A stretch of 53,839 bases of DNA from JBPYCR01 sp051846935 (lineage in GTDB: Bacteria; Bacillota; Bacilli; Bacillales; Amphibacillaceae), in the NCBI RefSeq assembly GCF_051846935.1, contig NZ_JBPYCS010000018.1, positions 1 through 53,839 on the forward strand. Direction: 5' to 3'. This document shows, one piece after another, positions 9,539 through 18,926 of this stretch (positions within the stretch are counted from its first letter, which is position 1; the number at the start of each line of letters is the position of its first letter). A program made the translations under genes and the position numbers. The notes beneath the pieces are model-generated. The model searched no databases. It saw only the letters and a program-made list of their open reading frames with translations, and was not told the DNA's origin.

Positions 9539-10675
9539 TTAGGAGCTACGAATTACTTTTAATGCGTTTTCCATTTCAAATCGAACTTGTTCGTCTTTTT
9601 CTTGGTCGATTAATGTTTCTATAGCTTCATATGCTTCACTCGTACCTATCTTACCAAGCGCCCAAGCTGCGGTTCCACGAATGACCGGACGCGGGTCTTT
9701 GCTCATAATATCAACTAAATCCGGAACAGCTGTTTCATCCTTATAATGCGCTAAGCCAATAATTGCATTTCGCTGTAACGGTTTTTTACCACGCCAAAAT
9801 CCGGAAAGATGTCCAAACTTCTCCTTAAACGCACGATTAGACATCGTTAGCATCGGTTTTAGTTGTGGCTTAGCAACTTCACCTTCTGGCTCGAACTCTG
9901 GATGGAGATGGAAATCAATTTGTTTATTCCGAGGACATACGGCCTGACACGTATCACATCCATATACACGTGTACCTACCTTCGTACGAAATTCCTCTGG
10001 TAAGAAATCCTTCGTTTGTGTTAAAAACGCTAAGCACTTTTGAGCATTTAATTGTCCTGCTTGGACGAGTGCCCCTGTCGGACATGCATTTAAGCACAAT
10101 GTGCAGTCGCCACAGCTATCTTCAATAGGCGCATCCGGCTCAAATGGAATATTTGTTATTAATTCTCCTAAATAAACATATGAACCAAATTCCGGTGTTA
10201 TTATTAATGTGTTTTTTCCGCTAAATCCAATACCAGCGCGTTCCGCCACTGCACGATCAGATAACTCTCCTGTATCGACCATTACTTTCCCGATAAAATC
10301 CGGGACGTGCTCTTGGATATATCGTGCCAACTTATCTAATCGACTCCGCAATACTTGGTGATAATCTTGGCCCCAAGATGCTCTGCAAAAAATACCCCTT
10401 CTGCTATCTTTCGTACTCCTCGGTGCATTTTCTATTCGAGAAGGGTATGCAAGTGCAATCGAAATAATTGATTGTGCTTCTGGCATTAGCCGTGACGGCT
10501 CTGTACGTTCCTCGACTGTGCCTTTCTCAAATCCAGATTGATAACCAAGCTCCTGCTGTCGCTTCAACCGTTCCTTTAATTCTGTAAAAACATCCGCAGA
10601 AGCAAAACCGATTTTATCAATCCCTATCTTTTTACTATAATTAATAATATCTTGTTTCAATTGTTCGGTGTACAC
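9539..10675 (-). CDS. queG: Epoxyqueuosine reductase
   Basis: Cobalamin-dependent iron-sulfur enzyme that does the last step of queuosine synthesis on the tRNA wobble base. The GTG start at 10675 follows AAAGGAGGGG; longer versions lack a ribosome binding site. From this start (378 aa) the MVDTGELSDRAVAERAG segment puts Asp at 134, the position proposed as catalytic in the family. Two 4Fe-4S clusters are seen: C188-C191-C194-C198 and C240-C243-C247 with C214. The C-terminus has HEAT-like repeats (RGTAAWALGKIG). It is the first gene of the block with yhbB and trmL. Confidence 0.94.
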   Translation of the reverse strand: MYTEQLKQDIINYSKKIGIDKIGFASADVFTELKERLKRQQELGYQSGFEKGTVEERTEPSRLMPEAQSIISIALAYPSRIENAPRSTKDSRRGIFCRASWGQDYHQVLRSRLDKLARYIQEHVPDFIGKVMVDTGELSDRAVAERAGIGFSGKNTLIITPEFGSYVYLGELITNIPFEPDAPIEDSCGDCTLCLNACPTGALVQAGQLNAQKCLAFLTQTKDFLPEEFRTKVGTRVYGCDTCQAVCPRNKQIDFHLHPEFEPEGEVAKPQLKPMLTMSNRAFKEKFGHLSGFWRGKKPLQRNAIIGLAHYKDETAVPDLVDIMSKDPRPVIRGTAAWALGKIGTSEAYEAIETLIDQEKDEQVRFEMENALKVIRSS

Positions 10676-10790
10676 GAGTTTCCCCTCCTTTATTTTTCGT
10701 CTTCCGTTTATATAGTATATAGCTATTAGCCAACTCCCGTCCAATTAGATAGCTATACCTCTAAGCTCTTTCAAGTTCGTATCTATTTTA

Positions 10791-11038
10791 GATTAAGTCA
10801 AGCATTTGTGGGTGTTATTTTAAGCAGTTAAAAAACCTCTCTTTGTATTCGTTAATTTTAGTATTGATTCCTACCGACCGCAGTAGATATACACGACGCT
10901 TTCCGTGCCCGCGGAAAGCATCCACCTGCAGTGAAAATCAACGGTGTTATTCATGTGTATATCGTTCGAAGTAAAATTGATCACATATTATCTACTTAGA
11001 TTCGTGCATCTGTTCCCCCACAAACATTTTACTCATAC
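10791..11038 (+). repeat. MITE-like element B, copy 1
   Basis: 248 bp, very similar to 20215-20434, 35831-36093 (inverted) and 41722-41984. It lacks about 15 bp in the middle (CTTTCC joined to GTGCCCGCGG). Ends are GATTAAGTCAAGC... and ...TTTTACTCATAC. It is flanked by direct repeats TCTATTTTA on both sides. No coding frame of note. Confidence 0.85.
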
Positions 11039-11359
11039 TCTATTTTAGAAAGTGGACGGTTATTCTCTTTATATTATAGGCTAACAGCCGCTTCTAATCG
11101 CATGTTTCGTCGGTATTCCCTCAACTGGATCCAAAAAGTACAGAACACTTTTTTGAAGTGCTTTTTTCATGGAACTCGGAGTTGGTTCCCGACCGCTGAG
11201 GCAATTAGCACCCCCTTTTGATCGGAATCGCCTTTTTTAAAAAGCTTCTATGCAGCTTTCTATTCCAATAAATTATCAATAACAGTAAACTTGAAATAGG
11301 AACCATTTACAACGATTGACACAAGGAGTAAAATAATTAATATGTAGGGAGGAGATAGT
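11039..11359. other. Upstream region of dat
   Basis: No gene seen. A TTGACA at 11316-11321 lies 17 bp before AATATG, which would give a very short leader before the dat ribosome binding site. No T-box or other riboswitch could be recognised despite several short A/T-rich inverted repeats around 11145-11170. Confidence 0.4.
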
Positions 11360-12229
11360 ATGTCTGTTTATCCAATTATGATGTCACAAGGTAAGTTTGT
11401 TCATCACGATAGCTTAAAATACCCTTTTGAAGAACGAGGTTTACAGTTTGGTGATGGGATTTATGAGGTTATTCGAATTTATAATGGCAAATACTATTTA
11501 TTAAATGAACACGTCGATCGCTTATTCCGTTCACTTGATGCAATTAAAATTACGATTGACGAGTCTAAAGACGAAATTATTGATTTGTTAGAGCAATTGC
11601 TTCATAAAAACAACATGAAAAATGATGGCATGGTTTACTTGCAAATAACGAGAGGGTCTGCTCCGCGCGTGCATACATTCCCGAAAAATGTAAAGCCGAA
11701 TATGTATGCATATATGGAGGATTTTCCTAGATTTACGAAAGAAATGGAATCAGGTGTAGCTGTAATTACACATAAAGATACACGTTGGGACTATTGCTTT
11801 ATAAAAAGCTTAAACCTTTTGCCGAACATTTTAGCAAAGCAGGAAGCACTAGAACATGGTTGCTACGAAGCTATATTACATGAAAATGGTACTGTAACAG
11901 AATGCTGCTCTTCTAATATTTATTTAGTCAAAGACGGAAGCATTTATACGCACCCAGCGAACGAACGAATCTTACACGGCTGTGTACGAATGGCTGTGGA
12001 AAGATTAGCTAATGAGCTACAAATTCCATTTGTGGAGCAGGCGTTTAAACTAGAAGATATCGAAGCTTGTGACGAGTTATTTTTATCTAGCAGTATGTCT
12101 GAAGTAATGCCAGTTGTTCAAGTAGATGGAAAACAAATTCAAGACGGAAAACGAGGAAAAATAACAACATTGCTGCAAGAAGCATATGAAAAGGACGCAA
12201 ATATTTCCTCTAAAAAAATAAACAGTTAA
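11360..12229 (+). CDS. dat: D-amino acid (D-alanine) aminotransferase
   Basis: Class IV PLP aminotransferase that interconverts D-alanine and 2-oxoglutarate with pyruvate and D-glutamate, supplying D-Glu or D-Ala for the cell wall. 289 aa. Signature sites: FGDGIYEVIR (30-39), Schiff-base Lys149 in FIKSLNLLPNILAKQEA, and Glu181 in VTECCSSNIYLV. ATG follows GGGAGGAGATAGT. It stands alone between repeat elements. The match to Bacillus D-amino acid transaminases is clear. Confidence 0.94.
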   Translation: MSVYPIMMSQGKFVHHDSLKYPFEERGLQFGDGIYEVIRIYNGKYYLLNEHVDRLFRSLDAIKITIDESKDEIIDLLEQLLHKNNMKNDGMVYLQITRGSAPRVHTFPKNVKPNMYAYMEDFPRFTKEMESGVAVITHKDTRWDYCFIKSLNLLPNILAKQEALEHGCYEAILHENGTVTECCSSNIYLVKDGSIYTHPANERILHGCVRMAVERLANELQIPFVEQAFKLEDIEACDELFLSSSMSEVMPVVQVDGKQIQDGKRGKITTLLQEAYEKDANISSKKINS

Positions 12230-13056
12230 ATAAGGCTAGGACAAAACATTACTAGATATGCAAAGGAACCGGGGACATAACTTAAAGGCACAACCAAAAA
12301 AACGAACAATGTGCTAATTCGCTTTGCGCACATAGGAACCCTGCTAGGCAACGGGCTTACTCAGCAAGCTCATTAGCTCGAGGAAGCATACCGAGCCACG
12401 CGCATATAGAAAGTGCCGTACCAACATAAGTTGGTCTTTGTCAAATGACGATGGTGATGTATGTTAAGTCGAGGTATACCTACGAATGAATTAGAACAAA
12501 AACATGAAAGCTTTCACTCTGATTTCGCTGACTTGTACTATACAGCCGACAGGCCTTCCGCGGTTACTGCCTCCGCTTCTGTAGCTCCTCTATCCGAGTC
12601 ATTACGGGATCTTCGGACGCTTGCTATTTCCCCAGGTGTCCGTCGACTTTCGTTCCAATCAGCTTAAAGAGGACTAATAGTCTTATTGCACACACTTCCA
12701 TGCTGTTTCATTTGCATTGGAGTGTGTTTCTTTATGTTTTTGTACTGTAATTTGATTCATTTTACAGGTTTTCGCTTGAGATAAAGCATGATTCGTGAAG
12801 TTTCTGTAACCATAAGCGAATCGATTAGTGATTTTGCTCAAAAAGCAGTAAATAAAGAGCACCTTTTAGTAGAATTAAAGTGCCACACAATAATCTACAG
12901 GGGTGCTCTTATGTTTAAACATCAACCGATTCAGAAGCGAAACATCGTACACAAAGAAGATTTTCCTCTTTTTCGTGGAGTCTGTATACACTTTAATACC
13001 TTAAGAAATCCTTTAAGCCTTTCCCTAATAAGATTTCAGTACTTATCATACGATGC
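12230..13056. other. Gene-free region with repeat A and a hairpin
   Basis: About 830 bp without a supported gene. It holds repeat A copy 2 and an inverted repeat AAGAGCACC (12855-12863) with GGTGCTCTT (12902-12910). A 49-codon frame from ATG 12911 behind AGGGGTG can be read (MFKHQPIQKR...), possibly a leftover of a mobile element, but it resembles no family I can name. Confidence 0.4.
12505..12730. repeat. Interspersed repeat type A, copy 2
   Basis: Same orientation and order of blocks as 3110-3345: CCGCGGTTACTGCCTC, CTTCTGTAGCTCCTCT, GATCTTCGGACGC, CAGCTTAAAGAGG and CTTATTGCACACACTTC. The frame that runs through it is a by-product and not a gene. Confidence 0.75.
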
Positions 13057-14013
13057 TTAATTTATATATTTTTTAAGAAACTGTTCCAATGCGCGTACAT
13101 ATTTTTCCTTATCTAACACAAACCCTTCGCCATGCCCTGCCCCATCTATCGTAATCGATTCTTTTTCACTTTTCGTATTTTCATAAAGTAGCTGTGTCAT
13201 ATTTGTAGGCACAAACGTATCTGCATTTCCATGGATATAAAGGATCGGCGCCTTTGCTTTTTTTACTTGATCCAGTGCAGATGCTTGCGTCAGTGAATAA
13301 CCTGCCTTCATTTTTGTGACAATGCTCGTCGTTGGTAAAATAGGAATCGCGGGTAAATGATACATACGTTTCATCTGATATGCAAACATATCGTACACAC
13401 TTGTATACGGACTATCTGCTACAATTGCTTTTACATTTTTCGGAAGCTCCTCACCGCTTGCCATTAAAACGGTTGCCGCTCCCATCGAAAGTCCATGTAA
13501 AACAAACTGCATTTCATTCCCACGTTTGTTCATTAGAATATCAAGCCAGTCGATAACATCGAGTCGATCATGCCAGCCAAAACCAATATAGTCGCCTTCA
13601 CTTTTTCCGTGTCCACGCATATCTGTAAAAAATATATTATAGCCTAGCTGTTCATAATAATACTGTCCATATAATCCCATATCGCTACCACGCCCGAGAT
13701 ATCCATGCGTAAAGACAACGGTTTTGTCTGTAGGTTTTTTCGCTTCTAGAAAATACCCTTGTAATTTCAATCCATCATAGGAAGTCATTTCCCATTGTTC
13801 AAAGGATTGACCTCGAACCCACGTCCGCCAATCTCCTTCTAAAAATACGTTCATCGCCTCTGCAGACACTTCTAAGTCAGCGTTCCCTTGCAAAAATTCT
13901 TTAACGTTTCTAGCAATTGCTAAATTATAAAAATAGAAGCTAGCAACAATATTTATAATTAATAGAGCGGTTACAATTCCTGCACCTATTTTCATCCACC
14001 TCTTATTTCTCAT
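13057..14013 (-). CDS. Alpha/beta hydrolase, serine aminopeptidase S33-like (YqkD type)
   Basis: 318 aa from ATG 14013, which follows GGAGGAGGGG; an in-frame ATG 15 bp further out has no ribosome binding site. It has an N-terminal membrane anchor (IGAGIVTALLIINIVASFYFY), then a hydrolase fold: FTHGYLGRG, DMRGHGKSEGDY, the nucleophile elbow HGLSMGAA, then YIHGNADTFVP with the acidic residue and DGAGHGEGF with the His. Family members are membrane-anchored esterase or peptidase-like proteins with undefined substrate. Single gene. Confidence 0.85.
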   Translation of the reverse strand: MRNKRWMKIGAGIVTALLIINIVASFYFYNLAIARNVKEFLQGNADLEVSAEAMNVFLEGDWRTWVRGQSFEQWEMTSYDGLKLQGYFLEAKKPTDKTVVFTHGYLGRGSDMGLYGQYYYEQLGYNIFFTDMRGHGKSEGDYIGFGWHDRLDVIDWLDILMNKRGNEMQFVLHGLSMGAATVLMASGEELPKNVKAIVADSPYTSVYDMFAYQMKRMYHLPAIPILPTTSIVTKMKAGYSLTQASALDQVKKAKAPILYIHGNADTFVPTNMTQLLYENTKSEKESITIDGAGHGEGFVLDKEKYVRALEQFLKKYIN

Positions 14014-14061
14014 AAGCCCCTCCTCCATATACTTGTTATGTCTAGAGCTTTCAGTTGAGCA

Positions 14062-14290
14062 TTATATTTTCGGGTTTCGGATTAGTTTGTGAAAAACTAG
14101 CAAAGCTCTCCGACAAAGGCAAATCGATAGGCGAAACTTCCTCAGAAAAAGTTCCCGCAGTGCGTATCGAGGAGGCTCACCATTCACCTGCGAAAAGCGA
14201 GTATATTTCATGAGCGGCAATGTGGCAATGTTCGAAGTTTTCTCCTTCGCCATTGTTCTCCGAATACCCATAATTCCAAGCACCTTAAAA
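14062..14290. repeat. Degenerate intergenic repeat (type E)
   Basis: The right part (about 14220-14285: TTTTCTCCTTCGCCATTGTTC then TCCGAATACCC, in short pieces) resembles 25265-25318. The middle carries GAGGAGGCTC, a word common to the other repeats here. No gene. Confidence 0.35.
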
Positions 14291-14404
14291 CAATAAATAC
14301 CATTCTTATTATATATTAAAAAATACAGCCATTCCTATGGTAGTTCTTAGTAAATAAAATATCCTCTTTCGTTAGCCTGCGTGCTGCAATGATAATAGCT
14401 GTAT

Positions 14405-14600
14405 CTACACACTATGTTGATTATAGATAATTTCCCAAGCTTTTGATCCCCGAGCTGGAGCTGTATATCTTCGGAGTCACGAGCCTCAAATGGGTTGCAT
14501 CAATCGCGGCAGTATCATCAATGATATAGCCTTCTTTGATTGCTTGAAAAACAAGATTTTCTTGGACTTTCTCTAAAGTACCCGATTCACTCCCAGCTCG
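14405..14600 (-). pseudogene. IS1182-family transposase remnant, frameshifted
   Basis: On the minus strand the reading ENLVFQAIKEGYIIDDTAA-IDATH is the region before the first DDE aspartate motif of IS1182 transposases. The frame then runs off into unrelated sequence, but adding one T after CATTT restores the expected AIDATHFEARDSED. So this is a fragment of about 60 codons with a single-base deletion; both the N-terminal part and everything after the motif are gone. It borders a type D repeat. A 109-codon frame spanning both is an artefact. Confidence 0.7.
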
Positions 14601-14735
14601 TCTGTGTGGAATCCGGATCCACGCAGACTCCTGCAGGAAAAGCAACAGCCGAAAATCCATTTTAAAAGTATGGAAAAAAACTTTTAAAATTAGTTGAGGC
14701 GTTGCCTGCGGAAAGCGGAGTCGATCCAGATGGGA
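14601..14735. repeat. Type D repeat fragment
   Basis: GACTCCTGCAGGAAAAGCAAC, then AGCCGAAAATCCAT, a TTAAAA-rich spacer and TTAGTTGAGGCGTTGCC match blocks at 37225-37320 and, inverted, at 42980-43075. Confidence 0.6.
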
Positions 14736-14828
14736 CACAGCAGAAACCAATCTAGCTTTAAGTGGATTTTAAAATTCTGTTCTTTTGTGATTTTTCTAAA
14801 ATGGCAATTATGAAATTGATTCATATAA

Positions 14829-14866
14829 AAGAAGATTGGCATTATCGTATGCTCAATCTTCTTTCT
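14829..14866 (-). terminator. Terminator of yhgE
   Basis: AAAGAAGATTG pairs with CAATCTTCTTT around an about 15-nt loop, followed on the minus strand by TTTTAT. It lies just past the stop of the YhgE gene. Confidence 0.7.
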
Positions 14867-14871
14867 AAAAA

Positions 14872-17034
14872 CTAATGAAACAAGCCTGTTTCTTTCGATT
14901 TTTTCATTAATTTATTAGTTCGTTTATTTACTGGTGTTTTTAGTAGACCTCCTAAAATTAATGCCGCTACGCCAAACATTCCTAAAAAGGACAGATCATA
15001 CAGCGCACGCTTCCATACAATTCCTCCAACCGCCTCACGCATTAAATCAACAGCATATGTGAACGGAAGAAATGGATGTACCATTTGAAAGAACTCCGGT
15101 AGTAGTACAACTGGGTACGTCCCGCCTGAACCAGCTATTTGTAAAACGAGCAAAATGATAGCTAACGCCTTTCCTACATCACCAAATACAGATACAAACG
15201 TGTAAACAATTGCCATAAATACGCCGCTTATAAATAAACCAAACAAGACAAACCATACTGGATCGCTCATATTTACTCCAATAATGAAATAATCGCCCAA
15301 CGTAACGATAATTGTCTGTAGCATACCGATTGTTAAAAAGGTTAAGTACCGTCCGTAATACATCTGTGTACCTGTTAACCTTTCCGGTGAAGTCACATCG
15401 GTTGCAAGCAAGGAAATGAGCAACAAGGCACCTACCCATATTGCCAATACTGTATAAAAAGGTGTCATCCCTGTGCCATAATTTGCAATCGGAAATACTT
15501 TGTTTTCACTTAGTGTAACCGGTTCTTCAAAAAAACCGCGTTCAGCTTCTGGGTCGTTCTTCAACAGCTCTATTATTTCATTAATGTCTGTCTCAGCTTG
15601 AATGTCCCGTATTCGTTCGGCAAGTTCGTTTACTTTATGATTAACATACGGCATTTCATCCATTACGGTTTCTAAAGACCGCTTTCCAGTTGCTAAGTTC
15701 GTATCCGCGCGATTCAAAATTCGTTCGACTTGTGGCAAAGTAGTCTGAATATCTTTCAAAATTCCTCGTGCAGATCGTAAAGTTGTTTTTGCATTATTTA
15801 CTTCTTCCAAAACTGCCGGCTCAATTTCTTCCTTATACGTTTTAACGAATTGATCTATTTGTACAGATGTTGTTTCCGCTTTTTGTTGTATTTCCTTTAA
15901 CAACTCATCGATTTCTGTTTGCTTTTGCGTAATAAATGTTTCCATTTCAGCAGATTTATTTTGCACGAGCTGTAATTCTGCCTTTAAGCGTGCCAAATCT
16001 TTAAGTGCTTTATCAATTTCTTCAGCATTCTGTTCTTGGTCATTTTGTGCTTTTAATTGTTTAAGTGTTTTTTCAATTGCTTCAATAGTATCTAATGCGG
16101 CATCCACTCGTTTGTTTGATTGCTGTAAAATCGCTTGGGCATCCTCAGTAATATGAATCTTGTTTCCTTGAATTTCTTTCATAAATGCGTTTATGTCCTT
16201 CGCTGCGGATTGGACCTTTTCTAAATCCTGTTTTATTTTAGGTGCTATTTGGTTTAACTCGTTTTCCGCTTCTGTTAAAAAAGCAGTTGTTTCATCAATT
16301 GTCGTTAAACCATTATTCGTCAGTTGCTTCACTTGAGGCATCTTAGCTTTTGCTTTTCCAATAATCGTTTCCGCGTTTGAAGCATCCGTCAATGATTCAT
16401 TTAATACGTTGTTAATTTCAGGTAGGCTTTGCTCTAGCTTAAACACATAGTTTTCAAATTGTTGAATATCCGGCAAATTACTTTCAATCTCCAAGCCAAT
16501 CTCATTAAACATATCAAAAATAACGCCATTTACAGTAGCTATAAACTGATTGCTTATTTGATCTACGATAACAGACGCCCCTTTTCCTGTAATTTTAGGG
16601 GCAATCGCGTTAATTTTTTCATTTACATAATACTCGATAGTTGCCTTTTCAGGTCTGTCGGCTAATACAGAGCTTAGCTGTTCTGAAAAGTTCTCTGGGA
16701 TGATGATAACTGCATAATAATCTCCGTATTCTATTTTTTCTATTGCTTGCTGACGATCTGTAAACTTCCAATCCAATGCATCGTTCTCACTCAATGTTTC
16801 AACTAATTCGTTACCTACATTTATTTCCTTATCTCGTACTGTCGCTCCCTTGTCCTCATTTACGACTCCTACAGGGACTTGGTCGGTTTGTCCATACGGA
16901 TCCCACGATGCTTTAATGTTTAACCAAGCGTATAAGGATGGTAATAAAATCAAACCGCCAATTAATATAAGAGCGACCCAATTCTTACCAATATTTTTTA
17001 TGTCATTATTATATATTTTCCAGCTATTTTTCAT
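14872..17034 (-). CDS. yhgE: YhgE/Pip domain membrane protein
   Basis: 720 aa from ATG 17034, which follows AGGACGATAAAA; an ATG at 17058 has no ribosome binding site and would sit only about 16-20 nt after the likely transcription start. One N-terminal membrane segment (LILIGGLILLPSLYAWLNI) is followed by a long extracellular region with coiled-coil stretches (about residues 180-480), then five or six C-terminal segments of the ABC-2 permease type (FYTVLAIWVGALLLISLLA onward). The family includes phage-infection protein Pip of Lactococcus and B. subtilis YhgE. Function is not settled; it lies alone with its own promoter and terminator. Confidence 0.87.
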   Translation of the reverse strand: MKNSWKIYNNDIKNIGKNWVALILIGGLILLPSLYAWLNIKASWDPYGQTDQVPVGVVNEDKGATVRDKEINVGNELVETLSENDALDWKFTDRQQAIEKIEYGDYYAVIIIPENFSEQLSSVLADRPEKATIEYYVNEKINAIAPKITGKGASVIVDQISNQFIATVNGVIFDMFNEIGLEIESNLPDIQQFENYVFKLEQSLPEINNVLNESLTDASNAETIIGKAKAKMPQVKQLTNNGLTTIDETTAFLTEAENELNQIAPKIKQDLEKVQSAAKDINAFMKEIQGNKIHITEDAQAILQQSNKRVDAALDTIEAIEKTLKQLKAQNDQEQNAEEIDKALKDLARLKAELQLVQNKSAEMETFITQKQTEIDELLKEIQQKAETTSVQIDQFVKTYKEEIEPAVLEEVNNAKTTLRSARGILKDIQTTLPQVERILNRADTNLATGKRSLETVMDEMPYVNHKVNELAERIRDIQAETDINEIIELLKNDPEAERGFFEEPVTLSENKVFPIANYGTGMTPFYTVLAIWVGALLLISLLATDVTSPERLTGTQMYYGRYLTFLTIGMLQTIIVTLGDYFIIGVNMSDPVWFVLFGLFISGVFMAIVYTFVSVFGDVGKALAIILLVLQIAGSGGTYPVVLLPEFFQMVHPFLPFTYAVDLMREAVGGIVWKRALYDLSFLGMFGVAALILGGLLKTPVNKRTNKLMKKSKETGLFH

Positions 17035-17080
17035 TTTTATCGTCCTAGTTTCATTCATGTGATGTAAATATATGTCAAGT

Positions 17081-17110
17081 ATTATACCAGTAATAAATGA
17101 CGGATACCAA
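17081..17110 (-). promoter_or_regulatory. SigA-type promoter for yhgE
   Basis: Minus strand: TTGGTA, 18 bp, TATAAT with an extended TGG before the -10. Confidence 0.6.
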
Positions 17111-17332
17111 TAATTAGAAACGAACCGTTACATTCTTCGCATACCATATATCCCATTTTTTTATCTCGCAAACACTAGCGCACTTTCGTAGCTATATTGT
17201 TGACACGCTTTTGTTTATATATACCGACGTTCCACCGAATGAATACCGATTTCCCGTTAAGCTTCCACTCGTATAGAGAAGTACGCTAAACAATAAAACT
17301 CGTACCATTCCATATGTATGCGCACAACCTAT

Positions 17333-17373
17333 AAACGGTTCCAATCATCAACTTTTGATAATTGGAACCGTTT
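17333..17373 (-). terminator. Stem-loop downstream of the M20 amidohydrolase
   Basis: AAACGGTTCCAAT and ATTGGAACCGTTT pair over 13 bp, extended by ATCA/TGAT after one mismatch, loop of 5 nt. Only three Ts follow on the minus strand, so its terminator role is likely but not certain. The remaining sequence 17111-17332 shows nothing else. Confidence 0.5.
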
Positions 17374-17468
17374 GGACGTAGTTTAATAGTAGGTTCGTGC
17401 CTTAAGTTACCGGCGCTTAAACAATGCACCAATTTTAAACGAGTTTACATTTTTTCCAGAAGTACTAA

Positions 17469-18764
17469 TTAATTCTCTTGGAGTTGTTCCAAAAATGACT
17501 TCAATACGTGTACACCTTGTACACAATGATCAAGCTCAGACCATTCTGCAGGATTGTGACTAACACCATCCTTACTTTGGACAAATAACATCGCGATCGG
17601 CACTTGTTCACCGATTATCATCGCGTCGTGCCCCGCCCCACTTGGAAGCTTAATATAATCCATTTGATTTAATTGAAAAGCTTCTGCAAGTAGCTGTTGG
17701 GTAGATGCTTCAATTGGAACTGGTGGTGTACGCATATTTTCTGTTGAAGTAACTTTAACGTCATATTTGGCAGCGATCTCTGTTGCAGCGATTACTACTC
17801 GTGAAATTAATTCGTCGCGCGTTTCTTCATATATATCACGAATATCTACGTACAGATTCACCTCGCCTGGTATGACGTTTACACCATTTGGTTTAATGTG
17901 CTGCTTTCCTACTGTTGCAACCGCACTTTCGCTTACTTGAGGAGCTAGCTTGTTTACTTCTAATATGAATTCACTAGCTGCCAACAGTGCATCTTTCCGG
18001 TCATTCATCGGTGTATTTCCAGCATGCCCTGCTTGACCGTGAAAGGTGAATTCTGTCCATGACGGACCAGCAATACCTGTTACAATTCCGCATGGTAAGT
18101 TTGCTTTTTCTAATCGTTTCCCTTGTTCAATATGCAACTCAACAAATAATTCAATATCTTTAAAATCACGCTTTGCTGCTTCATACCCTTCAACGGTTAA
18201 TCCAATTTGATTGAGCACATCCTCAAAACTTTGTCCTGAAACGTCTTTTAAGTTTCGTTTATCTTTAATATTTCCCTTGCCGACAACGGCTTCACTGCCG
18301 TGGAATCCTCCATTGAATCGTGCTCCTTCTTCATCTGTAAATATTGCTACTTCAAAGGATTTTTCTGGTTCATATCCAATTTCGTTCCACGCATCTACAA
18401 CTTCTAAGGCTGATAATACTCCTAAAGGGCCATCAAAATGTCCACCATTTGGAACACTGTCAACATGCGATCCGCTCAAAATCGTTTTTGCGTGCTTGTT
18501 TTTTCCTTCAAGCCTACCAAAAACATTCCCTGCTCCATCGCTCCACACTTTAAGTCCTGCTTCCTTCATCCATTTCCCAACTAATTCCTTCGCTTGCTTC
18601 TCCTCTTCGGAAAAACCAGGACGGTTTGAACCATGATCTGCAGTAAGACCTATTTTAGCCAGTTCACCGAGGCGATGCGCCAATCGTTCACCAGATACAC
18701 CATTATAGTTATATTTTGAATCATAATTGCTTAGTAGCTTTTCTTGTAATGAAAACCGCGTCAT
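17469..18764 (-). CDS. M20-family Zn amidohydrolase (N-carbamoyl-L-amino acid hydrolase / allantoate or ureidoglycolate type)
   Basis: 431 aa from ATG 18764, which follows AAAGGAAG; a longer frame lacks a ribosome binding site. Metal-site motifs of the hydantoinase/carbamoylase family are all there: GSHVDSVPNGGHFDGPLG (His and bridging Asp), FTDEEGARFNGGFHGS (Glu), ELHIEQGKRLE (His) and SGAGHDAM (His) near the end. The dimerisation insert with GQAGHAGNTPMNDRKDA is also visible. The enzyme cleaves N-carbamoyl groups or ureide bonds in the cytosol. No purine or hydantoin genes surround it, so the substrate stays open. It lies 162 bp downstream of the SAM hydrolase, same strand. Confidence 0.88.
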   Translation of the reverse strand: MTRFSLQEKLLSNYDSKYNYNGVSGERLAHRLGELAKIGLTADHGSNRPGFSEEEKQAKELVGKWMKEAGLKVWSDGAGNVFGRLEGKNKHAKTILSGSHVDSVPNGGHFDGPLGVLSALEVVDAWNEIGYEPEKSFEVAIFTDEEGARFNGGFHGSEAVVGKGNIKDKRNLKDVSGQSFEDVLNQIGLTVEGYEAAKRDFKDIELFVELHIEQGKRLEKANLPCGIVTGIAGPSWTEFTFHGQAGHAGNTPMNDRKDALLAASEFILEVNKLAPQVSESAVATVGKQHIKPNGVNVIPGEVNLYVDIRDIYEETRDELISRVVIAATEIAAKYDVKVTSTENMRTPPVPIEASTQQLLAEAFQLNQMDYIKLPSGAGHDAMIIGEQVPIAMLFVQSKDGVSHNPAEWSELDHCVQGVHVLKSFLEQLQEN

Positions 18765-18926
18765 ATAAGCACTTCCTTTCTTCATATACATAATAATCAT
18801 CTTTTCCCATAAAAACAAAAGTATAAATCATGCCTTATTAAAATCAACATCGTATCCTACTATGTTATTAGATTTTAACTTCACAAGTAGTACACGAAAC
18901 TTATGTTAACTATTTATACGAACGAT

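Noticed and set aside
11090..11260. Possible T-box or attenuator before dat
   Set aside because: Short A/T hairpins and CAGAACACTTTTTTG-like sequence were noted, but the GGTGGTACC T-box core is missing and stems are weak.
12461..12667. 68-codon frame in the repeat A region
   Set aside because: It runs through repeat A copy 2; the other copy does not keep the frame, so it is not coding.
14421..14750. 109-codon minus-strand frame
   Set aside because: It joins a type D repeat to a frameshifted IS1182 scrap; only the transposase-like part is meaningful, and as a pseudogene.
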